Source: an uncultured Planctomycetota bacterium
GTDB lineage: Bacteria; Planctomycetota; Phycisphaerae; UBA1845; UTPLA1
Length of the DNA: 64,000 nucleotides
NCBI GenBank assembly: GCA_900696465.1
Contig: CAADGE010000042.1
Span: 62,001-126,000 of the forward strand
Direction of reading: 5' to 3'
In this document: positions 8,209 through 16,005 of the stretch, one piece after another
How the letters are laid out: each line of letters starts with the position of its first letter
How positions within the stretch are numbered: position 1 is the first letter of the stretch
Program-made: the position numbers and the translations under genes
The notes under the pieces: model-generated
Database searches by the model: none
What the model saw: the letters and a program-made list of their open reading frames with translations, nothing else
Told to the model about the DNA's origin: nothing

Positions 8209-9285
8209 TTAACTCGGCTTGCGGACGAGGCGGCAAAGATGCGTCAACTGCCGGACGCTACGCTTGAGTTCGCCCGAGTCGTTGCCCTGCGTTGCGTGGC
8301 TTTCCACCTGTCGCGCGGCCATTGAAATCGGCTCGAAGCCGTAACTGCCCGCGTTGCCCTTGAGCGTGCGACTAAGTCGAGCCAGCGTATCGCGATCCTG
8401 ACCGGCAAGGGCCTTCTCAATCTCGCTGACCAGACTGCCCAGCTCGGTCACGAACTGATTGATCAGCTCGGCCACACCTTCCCCGTCCTCCAAGGTGCTG
8501 AACAGCGGCTGCTCATCGGCCTGCGCAACCATCTCACAGAGCGCCTCCCGATTCACGGGCTTGCCGATGTAATCGTCGAACCCTTCATCGAGCAGACGAT
8601 CCCGATCTCCGTCGCTGGTCAGCGCGGTCAGGGCTACGATCCGGCCGTTGTAACCGCGCTCCCGAAGTGTTTTGAGCGCGGTGATGCCGTCCATCACCGG
8701 CATCTCGACATCCATCAGGATGATATCGAAGCGCTGGGCTTGTGCGTGCTCAATCGCTTGTTCACCGTTCTCGGCCTCACTGATCTCCGCGGAAGTCGAT
8801 TTGAGATGTACCTGTATCAACCGGCGGATCTGCGGATCGTCGTCCACCAGAAGCACGCGCGGCGGCTGCGGCTTTCCGCAGAAGGTCTTCACGTCAATGG
8901 GCTGCTGGAAGCAGACACTGACATGGTGAATGCCGCTTTCCAGATATTCGCATCGTGCAACGGTGCCCTCGACACGAACCGGACGATTGTGCGTGTTCAC
9001 GAGATGCACGCAGCAGCGCGTGCCTCCATGAATATAACTGTTGTGCAGAAATGCCAAACCACCCCGACTGAGATTCCTCGTGGGGACTCGAAGCTTGACC
9101 ACGTTGCCCGTGGGCTGTGTCAATTCGATCACACACGCACGGCGATATGCCACGCGCTCGTCGTTGCGCCGCTCCGCTCCCGCCGGCGCCGGCAACTGAT
9201 CGATCTTGTCCAGCAGGGCACGCGCTCGAATCTCGTTGATCCGGACGGGTACAGCTGCACCGGGCTTCCGCGGTCTCGGTTCCAA
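8209..9285 (-). CDS. PilZ - receiver - Hpt-like regulator with a missing phospho-histidine
   Basis: Three domains lie in order in 358 residues. A PilZ domain (about 38-130) has R40xxxR44 and N71xSxxG76, the motifs that bind cyclic di-GMP. A response-regulator receiver domain (about 142-260) has the acidic pocket DDD 148-150, phospho-acceptor Asp192 (LMDVEMPVMDG) and Lys242. A C-terminal Hpt-like helical domain (about 265-350) reads LSRTLKGNAGSYG where canonical Hpt reads AHTLKGSAGNLG, so the phosphorylated His is Arg306 (CGC at 8368-8370). The start is TTG at 9285: an in-frame TAA lies immediately upstream and GAGAGG precedes it. It would connect c-di-GMP and phosphorelay signals; the partner kinase is not in the window. 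Confidence 0.88.
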   Translation of the reverse strand: MEPRPRKPGAAVPVRINEIRARALLDKIDQLPAPAGAERRNDERVAYRRACVIELTQPTGNVVKLRVPTRNLSRGGLAFLHNSYIHGGTRCCVHLVNTHNRPVRVEGTVARCEYLESGIHHVSVCFQQPIDVKTFCGKPQPPRVLLVDDDPQIRRLIQVHLKSTSAEISEAENGEQAIEHAQAQRFDIILMDVEMPVMDGITALKTLRERGYNGRIVALTALTSDGDRDRLLDEGFDDYIGKPVNREALCEMVAQADEQPLFSTLEDGEGVAELINQFVTELGSLVSEIEKALAGQDRDTLARLSRTLKGNAGSYGFEPISMAARQVESHATQGNDSGELKRSVRQLTHLCRLVRKPS

Positions 9286-9669
9286 TTAACTGCCCTCTCG
9301 AAAGAGGCCTCCCAGGGCGGCGTCGGGCCCATTGCTGCTTGCAAGCCGCTCCATCGTGAAGCGGCCCCCCGTCTGATAACACACCACGCATCTCTGCGGG
9401 TGCGTTCTGCCCGTGCGCGGACGAACGCGATCAAATTGTCGGAGCGTCCGTGTCCAAACTGAAGTTCACGATCCGCAATCCTCCCGCTTCCGGATGAAAC
9501 CGAGCCGTATGCTCCCATGGTGCTGAAAAATAATGCCGAAAAAACGCGGTCTTGCGTAGACTTGCACTTCAATTCCGTGCAGGCGACATGCTTCGCACTT
9601 ATCAGACGATGCGAGTCAGCAAGGTTAGTGCTGGCATGGCGAGTTGCCTCGACTCATTGTGCGTGTCGT
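9286..9669. other. Intergenic region, no gene seen
   Basis: About 380 bases lie between two minus-strand genes. Locally AT-richer sequence occurs near 9520-9550 (AAAAATAATG, AAAAAACG), plus a small hairpin (TGCAC/GTGCA near 9562-9583). It probably holds the promoter of the regulator gene, but no clear box pair is visible. Frames crossing it read antisense into the neighbouring genes. Confidence 0.35.
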
Positions 9670-10806
9670 CTACGATGGGACCGTCCTTTCACGAAACTGG
9701 TCATCAAGCGGCTGAACCGGGTCCTCAAAGTATCGTCGCAATCTGCGATCCAGCGTCGAAAGCAGCGAAGCGGGACAATCGTCGTACGGAAGTGGATGAT
9801 ACGTGTGCCAGAACAGGTGAACATGATCAGAAACCTGCAACTGCCGAATGAATCGCAGCGCGCCGTCCAGCGCCTTGCCGCCATAGGTGCCGTCGATGCA
9901 CAAGCCCTCCTCATCACGAAAGATGCATGACCATTCGGCGGCCTCGCGCGTGAACCATGCGTAACCACTCCCGAGTGCCGTTGATACAACACTTAGATCT
10001 GAAGCTCGGACCTGCACATCGGGCACTCTGTGATCTGCTCGCCACATGAAATCGCGCGTACGCCGTGCTAAGCGCGCAACTCTCCCAGCGGTGCAGTACC
10101 AGCGATACGAGACGACGACGCCAATCACCCGCGTACGAAGGCCGGCCAGTTTGCATCCCAGTGCCAGTCCGGCTGCCGTACCGAGACTGCCCAACGGCAC
10201 GTAGAGAAAGTCCGGCTCCGGCAACTGTCCGGATCGTACCTGCTGTGCCAATTCGAACGCCGCGTTGACATGCCCCAGACAGGCCATCGGCGACGTGCCG
10301 CCCGGCGGAATCAACAGCGGCATATGTCCGCCCTCACGATTCCGCAGGCGCAGCAATTCATACAACCCTTTCGGAAGAACCGTCGCGAAGTTCGCCGGAA
10401 TATATCGCGCCCCCGCTCGTAATCCCCACAACAGGTGCGAGCGAACATATTGCGCATTGGGCTGATTCATCACGATCGCGACCGTGCGGATATCGAGCCG
10501 CGCCGCGTGCCATGCTGTTCGGCAGATGTGATGACTCCCCACCGAACTGAAGGTAACGATTGTCCGCGTACCGCGACGCTGCGCTTCGGCCAGAAGAAAC
10601 TCCAGACCGCGTGTCTTGTTCCCGCCGCATTCTGGATGCGACATATCCTCCCGCTTCACATAGATGTTCGGCAGCCCCACCCGCCGGCCGAAGTTTCGCG
10701 CGTGCTGAACAGGCGTCGGCCACTCGCCGATCGAGACCCATGCAATAGCTTCCCGCAGGCCCGGATACGCATTGAAGAGCGGCAACGTCGCACCGGTTTC
10801 CGTCAT
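9670..10806 (-). CDS. PLP-dependent enzyme of the D-cysteine desulfhydrase / ACC deaminase family
   Basis: This 378-residue fold-type II PLP enzyme has the lysine motif in VKREDMSHPECGGNKTRGLE (Schiff-base Lys in GGNKTR), then TIVTFSSVGSHHICRTAWHAA and a glycine-rich phosphate-binding region (VPLGSLGTAAGLALG). Family members act on D-cysteine, 1-aminocyclopropane-1-carboxylate or similar small amino acids; the substrate cannot be decided. Its ATG overlaps the stop of the upstream GMC oxidoreductase in an ATGA arrangement, so the two are translationally coupled and probably act on related metabolites. The C-terminal tail (about the last 40 residues) is longer than usual. Confidence 0.85.
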   Translation of the reverse strand: MTETGATLPLFNAYPGLREAIAWVSIGEWPTPVQHARNFGRRVGLPNIYVKREDMSHPECGGNKTRGLEFLLAEAQRRGTRTIVTFSSVGSHHICRTAWHAARLDIRTVAIVMNQPNAQYVRSHLLWGLRAGARYIPANFATVLPKGLYELLRLRNREGGHMPLLIPPGGTSPMACLGHVNAAFELAQQVRSGQLPEPDFLYVPLGSLGTAAGLALGCKLAGLRTRVIGVVVSYRWYCTAGRVARLARRTRDFMWRADHRVPDVQVRASDLSVVSTALGSGYAWFTREAAEWSCIFRDEEGLCIDGTYGGKALDGALRFIRQLQVSDHVHLFWHTYHPLPYDDCPASLLSTLDRRLRRYFEDPVQPLDDQFRERTVPS

Positions 10807-12263
10807 CGTGTCGATTCCACGAGACCATGCACCACATGCTCCGCCAGCGCCGCAATGGTCATCGACGGCGCACGACCGATCGGCGTCGGGAGGATGCTCC
10901 CATCCGCGATGAACAGTCCGGGATGACCAAAGACCTCGCCGCGGCCGTCCACGACACCGCGCGACGGGTCATCCGCCATGGCCGCGCCGCCCAGCGGATG
11001 TACCGTTACGGCGAAGCGCGACAGGAACGCATCCGGCGGCACGATGAGCTTGCCACCGGCGGCGTCCGCCAGTTCCTTCAGTCGCGCAACGACCCGCGCG
11101 TCGTAAGACGACGGGGAAAGACTACCGCGGAGATACGTCAACCGCCCTCGGCCGGAATGCAGCAGCTGTCCGGGGACTTCGTCACCGCCCATCACACCGA
11201 AGACCCAGCCCGAATCAAGCTGAGCGCGCGTCACGCTTCCCGCACCAAGCAGTGTTGCTGCCTTGAGCAGCATGGCCGGAATCGGCGGATGCCCGATCTC
11301 CATCAAATAAAGCCGATCTTGCTCCCAGTGGTCCATCCATGCCGTCACCGGTGGTCCGCTGTCGCGTGGCACACGCTGCGCATCGCACAGCAGCAGCGCG
11401 CCCATGTCGCCGCTGGTGAAGAATCGTTTCCCCAGCGCGGGACTGATCCTCGGCAAACAGGCGGAATCGTCTCGACAGGCAAATAGCAGACGGACCGTGC
11501 CAATCGCACCCGCCGCCAGAAGAATTCGCCGTGCAAGCAATCGTCCCTCGCAGATTGTGCCGTTGCTATGACACCGAAAATGAATACGGTAACCCTCGGA
11601 ATCAGGGACGATTGCCCGCACTTCGTGCAGCGGTCGCAGTTCGGCTCCCGCCTCGATGGCCGCAGCGAGATAGGTCCGGTCCAGCGTGCGCTTTCGACAA
11701 ACCGGTCCGCCCTGCAGCCAGCGCGACAGCGCCGTCCAGAGGTCTTCCTCAACCGGCAGCTTGTCCAGCGTGCCGGTCGCCTCGGGCCAGTCCATTGCCA
11801 GCGGCAGCCGGGTAACTCCTGCACCCACCTTGCGGCCAATCCGCTCCAGCTCAAGTGTTCGCGTCAAGGGCTTCGGTATCGCAGAAGGGCGTATCACGTC
11901 CGCGACGCGTTCCAGACACAGCGCCAGTGTTTCGAGACCAAAACCCGCCGGCCAACCGCTGCGGAAAATCTCCTCCGGCGGCGGAATGGTCACCGCAGTG
12001 TAGAGTTGCGAACCGCCGCCGACCGCTCCGGCCACGATCGCCGCCAGCCCGCCGATCCGCGGAAGCTCGATCAGCCCCGGTGATCCAGACGTGTACAACC
12101 ATGGCACGCGGCCCTCGGCCAGATCGTTGAAGGCAGTCGGCGTCATCGCCCGACCACGCTCGAGTACGATCGTTCGCAGGCCTGCCTGAGCTGCTCGAAG
12201 TGCGCAGACCGAGCCGCCAAATCCCGATCCGACGATCAGCACGTCACAGTCGAATCGATGCAT
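10803..12263 (-). CDS. GMC-family FAD-dependent oxidoreductase (cholesterol-oxidase-like)
   Basis: This 486-residue flavoprotein opens with the FAD-binding Rossmann motif (VLIVGSGFGGSVCALRAA) and ends with the GMC C-terminal signature (VTVHPLGGAAMAD followed by LFIADGSILPTPIGRAPSMTIAALAE). The layout is closer to cholesterol oxidase and related GMC proteins than to choline dehydrogenases. It oxidises an alcohol group, with substrate unknown. It is the first gene of a two-gene unit with the PLP enzyme. There is no Shine-Dalgarno sequence before the ATG at 12263. A TATAAC box ends nine bases upstream (12272-12277 on the plus strand), which would give an almost leaderless message. Confidence 0.88.
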   Translation of the reverse strand: MHRFDCDVLIVGSGFGGSVCALRAAQAGLRTIVLERGRAMTPTAFNDLAEGRVPWLYTSGSPGLIELPRIGGLAAIVAGAVGGGSQLYTAVTIPPPEEIFRSGWPAGFGLETLALCLERVADVIRPSAIPKPLTRTLELERIGRKVGAGVTRLPLAMDWPEATGTLDKLPVEEDLWTALSRWLQGGPVCRKRTLDRTYLAAAIEAGAELRPLHEVRAIVPDSEGYRIHFRCHSNGTICEGRLLARRILLAAGAIGTVRLLFACRDDSACLPRISPALGKRFFTSGDMGALLLCDAQRVPRDSGPPVTAWMDHWEQDRLYLMEIGHPPIPAMLLKAATLLGAGSVTRAQLDSGWVFGVMGGDEVPGQLLHSGRGRLTYLRGSLSPSSYDARVVARLKELADAAGGKLIVPPDAFLSRFAVTVHPLGGAAMADDPSRGVVDGRGEVFGHPGLFIADGSILPTPIGRAPSMTIAALAEHVVHGLVESTR

Positions 12264-12403
12264 GATCGCGTGTTATACTGCCGCGCGGCACCGGGTAATA
12301 GCCGATGCGGCTTATCGCAGAATTGCAGACAATGGAATGTGGCACACAGGATCATCCGAAACGGGGCGCTGCCATGCGGAGAATCGCGAACTCAGAGAGG
12401 AAT

Positions 12404-12422
12404 GGGCAACCGAAGGTTGCCC
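12404..12422. repeat. Palindromic intergenic repeat, copy 1
   Basis: GGGCAACC and GGTTGCCC form an 8-bp stem around GAA. The surrounding sequence (ATGGGC before, CCCGTG after) matches two other intergenic copies, at 20178 and 61871. It lies between divergent genes. Confidence 0.55.
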
Positions 12423-12519
12423 GTGTCACTATGCAACTCAACCTGACCTCCGAGGGCAAGCCGGCTTGTAGACTATCATTAGCGCGGACAGTGGGCCGCA
12501 TGGATGGCGTGAGCGCACA

Positions 12520-13620
12520 ATGATCATTGACGTTCATTGCCATGTCGGCCTCTCCGCTCGCCGCGTCGATTCGAACCTGACGCGTTTTTCCTTCGAGGCA
12601 GACGGCGCGTCCGGTACACCGGGATACGACAGCTACCTGTCGCCACGCCTGCTGGCCCGCCCGGCATGGTTCTTCGTTCGCCGCTGGTTGAAGATCGACC
12701 CGCGGCTCGATCGCGGTGAGGCGCTGGACCGGCAGATCGAGGCGGTCAATGAGCGACACTGGTCCGCGGCAACCGGCGTGGATCGATTCGTGCTGCTGGC
12801 CTTTGACGAGTATCACGACGTTCACGGTCGCGTCGTCGGCTCAGCATCTCGCGGTCAACGATTCGGCAGTGATCTGTTCGCTTCGAACACGCTCGTGCGC
12901 GCGATGTGCGCCGACCGACCGGATCGATTTCTCTTCGGGGCATCGATTCATCCATATCGCCGTGGGGCCTGCGAAATGCTCGAAGAAGCAGCCGCCGCGG
13001 GAGCCGTTCTGGTCAAGTGGCTGCCCATCCATCACAACATCCGCGCCGAGGACCCTCGCACGGTAGATTTCCTCCGCCGCGCCGCGGCCCTGCATATCCC
13101 GATGCTGATTCACTACGGCGGAGAAATGTCGCTCTCCCGGCAGCACATGGAGTTCGAAGACCCCAGGCCGATGCTCAGCGTGCTGCGAAACCTGCGCCGC
13201 GAAGACGCCATGCCTGCCGTCATCGTCGCTCATGCGGCGACGCCGTCTTTCTTCTGGCAAAGTCGCACCGGCTGTCTTGTCTTCCTAGATGCGCTCATCG
13301 GCGAGTTCGCCGACGCGCCGCTGTATGCCGACATCTCCGCCCTTGCCGCCTTCGGCCGCACCGGTTGGCTCAGGAAGCTCGCGCAGCGCCGCGAACTGCA
13401 CCGCAAGCTTCTCTGGGGAAGCGACTACCCGATCCCCGTGATCACCAGCGCCTTTCGACGTCAGATTGATCGCGCGACCCGCCGCGAGATCGCCGCTCAC
13501 CCCTCATGGGTAGAGCAGAGTCTCCGCGTGGCGAAGGCCCTGGGTTACGACGATTGTGTCTTCACGCAGGCGTCGGAATTGCTATGTCGCAAGCAAGCCC
13601 ACGGCAGCATGCAGAAATGA
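12520..13620 (+). CDS. Amidohydrolase-family metal-dependent hydrolase (amidohydrolase_2 type)
   Basis: This 366-residue protein has the TIM-barrel amidohydrolase landmarks. The N-terminal metal motif is MIIDVHCHVG, a lysine occurs in VKWLPIHHNI, a mid-barrel His in LIHYGGEMS, another in IVAHAATPS, and the closing Asp in LLWGSDYPIP. Members hydrolyse or decarboxylate small carboxylated rings or amides; substrate is unknown. It is divergent from the GMC/PLP pair, so a shared pathway is possible but unproved. It converges with the aldo/keto reductase gene. No strong ribosome binding site precedes the ATG. Confidence 0.82.
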   Translation: MIIDVHCHVGLSARRVDSNLTRFSFEADGASGTPGYDSYLSPRLLARPAWFFVRRWLKIDPRLDRGEALDRQIEAVNERHWSAATGVDRFVLLAFDEYHDVHGRVVGSASRGQRFGSDLFASNTLVRAMCADRPDRFLFGASIHPYRRGACEMLEEAAAAGAVLVKWLPIHHNIRAEDPRTVDFLRRAAALHIPMLIHYGGEMSLSRQHMEFEDPRPMLSVLRNLRREDAMPAVIVAHAATPSFFWQSRTGCLVFLDALIGEFADAPLYADISALAAFGRTGWLRKLAQRRELHRKLLWGSDYPIPVITSAFRRQIDRATRREIAAHPSWVEQSLRVAKALGYDDCVFTQASELLCRKQAHGSMQK

Positions 13621-13666
13621 TCGCAGCGGTTGGACCACTTCTTCGAACACGATCGCGCATCGTGCG

Positions 13667-14701
13667 CTACTCCCCCCGGTTCCGCGCCGTCTTGCTGATG
13701 AACTGATGCGGATACGTCGGCGACAGGGCACTGATTTCGTCAAGGCGTTGACGCTGCTCGGTCGACAGTGACAACTCGCAAGCAGAGAGGTTGTCGCGGA
13801 GCTGCGCGACGGACTTGGGGCCGATGATCACGCTGCTGACCGCCGGGCGGTGGAGCACCCAGTTCAGAGCGACGGCCGTGGGCGTTGATCTCAATTCCTC
13901 CGCAACGGCCTTGACCGCATCGACGATGTCGAGGTTTCGATTGTTGATAAACTGCTTGCGCCACACGTTCGCTTCGTCCGGCGTTTCGCCGAAGCGTGAA
14001 TCTTTCGGCCCACGCAGGTCGCGGCCGTATTTGCCGGAGAGCACGCCTCCGCCCAGCGGGCTCCACGGCAGAATGCCGATGCCATAGCGTTGGCACACAG
14101 GCACCACCGCCGTCTCGATGTCCCGACAGACCAGACTGTACTGCATCTGCGCCGTAACGAACGGCTCCCAGTTCCAGCGCATGCAGAGATGCCGGCACTC
14201 GGCAATCTGCCAGGCGTCATAATTCGACAGGCCGACGTATCGCGCTTTGCCTGATCGTACGAAATCATTGAGCGTGCTGAGTGTCTCCTCGATCGGCGTA
14301 TGATCGTCCCAGCAGTGCACCTGATACAGGTCGATGTAGTCCGTGGCCAGCCGACGAAGACTGTCGTGCAGCGCCGCTGTCAGATGCCGACGGCTCGATC
14401 CCGTGGCATTCTCATGCTCGGGCGGCTCGCCGAATTTCTTCACCACGGGGAAATGCCCCTTGGTGGCGAGAATCACGCGATCGCGTCGCGTACGTATTGC
14501 CCGCCCGCAGATTTCTTCGCTGATGCCCTTGGAGTAGACATCGGCCGTGTCGATGAAGTTGCCGCCGGCATCGAGATACGCCGCGATCACATCCTGGCTG
14601 GTCTTCTCATCCACGCCCCAGTCGGCCATGCCGAAGTTCATCGCCCCCAGACATAGCTCGGAGACGCGGACGCCGGTGTTGCCCAATCGACGTAGTTTCA
14701 T
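13667..14701 (-). CDS. Aldo/keto reductase
   Basis: This 344-residue (alpha/beta)8 NADP(H)-dependent reductase has clear family features. They are the opening MKLRRLGNTGVRVSELCLGAMNFG, the Asp-Tyr region FIDTADVYSKGISEE, the lysine ILATKGHF, the YIDLYQVHCWDDHTP strand and the cofactor-binding RDNLSACE near the end. It reduces aldehydes or ketones; the natural substrate is unknown. GAGG five bases before the ATG supports the start. Length and motif order are those of the YajO/Tas-type subgroup. It is a single gene next to the exported HAD phosphatase, with no obvious shared role. Confidence 0.92.
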   Translation of the reverse strand: MKLRRLGNTGVRVSELCLGAMNFGMADWGVDEKTSQDVIAAYLDAGGNFIDTADVYSKGISEEICGRAIRTRRDRVILATKGHFPVVKKFGEPPEHENATGSSRRHLTAALHDSLRRLATDYIDLYQVHCWDDHTPIEETLSTLNDFVRSGKARYVGLSNYDAWQIAECRHLCMRWNWEPFVTAQMQYSLVCRDIETAVVPVCQRYGIGILPWSPLGGGVLSGKYGRDLRGPKDSRFGETPDEANVWRKQFINNRNLDIVDAVKAVAEELRSTPTAVALNWVLHRPAVSSVIIGPKSVAQLRDNLSACELSLSTEQRQRLDEISALSPTYPHQFISKTARNRGE

Positions 14702-14783
14702 AAATCCTCACTTATGTTGACAGGTCCCATGCCGTTTCTGCACGTCACGGCGGCGCGCTTAGCAGGCAACGCGATCGTCGATG

Positions 14784-15740
14784 CTACTTGCCGGTGTCAT
14801 CGTGCGGACTCAACGTATGTAGGAACGGCTCCTGGCCCGCAATCACCCGCCGCAGGCGCTCCGGGTCGCTCAGAATGATGCGATTGGTCGCGAAAAAGAC
14901 ATCGATCGCCTTCCAGTCCGGAAGCATCAGCACATGCCGGCCGAATCGATCCTTGCGGTTCGGGTTCACGATCAGGCAGAGCATCCTGCTGCCGCCGTAG
15001 GCCTCGGCATCTGTCCCGCGATCGCCGATCCCGATGAGCGCCAACGGCCATGCCTGCTGCAGTTCTTCCAGCACACGCCGCTTGTAAACTCCCTGCCGCA
15101 GCAGATCGCGCTTCAGATGAGAGACGAAGACCGGCGCGGCCGGAAATTCGTTCTCCTCCAGCCACTGGCGCGTCTTCTCCAGCAGAAACGACGGCCGCGC
15201 CGTCAGATAGAGAATCTGGTAGTCCTTCGACAGGTGGCGCAGCACGCGCGGCGAATGCTTGAGCGGACGCGAGTCGTCATCCTTCTCGTCGAAGAGCAGA
15301 TCGTCCAGGTCTGTGCGTGATATCGTGTCGTCGATATCGACGACGATGATGATCCGATCCTTCCTCCAGCGATGCACTGCCGCCTCGGTTCGTAGCTCCT
15401 TGTTGCCCACCTTCGCCCGCGCCTCGATCTTGCGGATTTCTCCTTCGGGCAGCGTGCATTCCAGCACGGCCATACCCTCGTCATCGGTCGTGGTCGCTCC
15501 CAGTTCATGGGATCCCGCATGGAAGGTCACCGGGGCGTGCTCGACGTCAGTTGGCACGCCGAAAAGATTTTCGCGCGACACATAAGCAACCAGACGCGTC
15601 CTGCGATCGGCACCTACGATTGCATCCTGCAGAACGATTGTCGATTTTGCCGCCGCGGCCGTCGGCAGGGCAAGCAGCATCAGAAACACATGCGCGAGCC
15701 CACCTCTAAGTACACTCAGAGCTTGGGAACGAGTGGACAT
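14784..15740 (-). CDS. Exported lipin-like (LNS2-type) HAD phosphatase
   Basis: The 318-residue protein begins with a signal peptide (hydrophobic segment up to about residue 31, ALPTAAAA). An Ig- or transthyretin-like beta domain (about 33-125) follows, then a HAD phosphatase domain. HAD motif I is DIDDT (Asp135 and Asp137), motif II is LYLTARPS, and motif IV is GIGDRGTDAEAYG. The spacing matches the LNS2 domain of lipin/Smp2 and of App1-like phosphatidate phosphatases. A role in dephosphorylating a phospholipid or other envelope phosphate is inferred. The start is the ATG at 15740, with GGAG eight bases upstream, rather than the frame opening at 15803, which would bury the signal peptide. 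Confidence 0.82.
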   Translation of the reverse strand: MSTRSQALSVLRGGLAHVFLMLLALPTAAAAKSTIVLQDAIVGADRRTRLVAYVSRENLFGVPTDVEHAPVTFHAGSHELGATTTDDEGMAVLECTLPEGEIRKIEARAKVGNKELRTEAAVHRWRKDRIIIVVDIDDTISRTDLDDLLFDEKDDDSRPLKHSPRVLRHLSKDYQILYLTARPSFLLEKTRQWLEENEFPAAPVFVSHLKRDLLRQGVYKRRVLEELQQAWPLALIGIGDRGTDAEAYGGSRMLCLIVNPNRKDRFGRHVLMLPDWKAIDVFFATNRIILSDPERLRRVIAGQEPFLHTLSPHDDTGK

Positions 15741-16005
15741 GCCGAATCTCCGATCTGTTTTCCCGCAGGATTGTAAGTGGTCGCAGACCCGCGGACCAAC
15801 CATTCACAGTCACACCCTCGCATCGCTACCCGGCGAATCGGCTCCCCGACTGTGAGACCACGCACCTCGTTTCGTTAAAATGAGGGTCTGGTATTTTGGG
15901 GTGAGCAGTGGGACAATCTCGCATTGCAACCCGGCGTGTCGGAAACAATCGGCGCTTGAGCAGCCGATCCTCGCCTGTACCAAGCCAACGAAAGGATGAA
16001 TAAAC

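Noticed and set aside
7517-8325. Plus-strand frames of 137-186 codons across the 7.7-8.2 kb gap
   Set aside because: They overlap the TSP3 gene or the regulator gene in antisense and show no family or codon pattern of a real gene.
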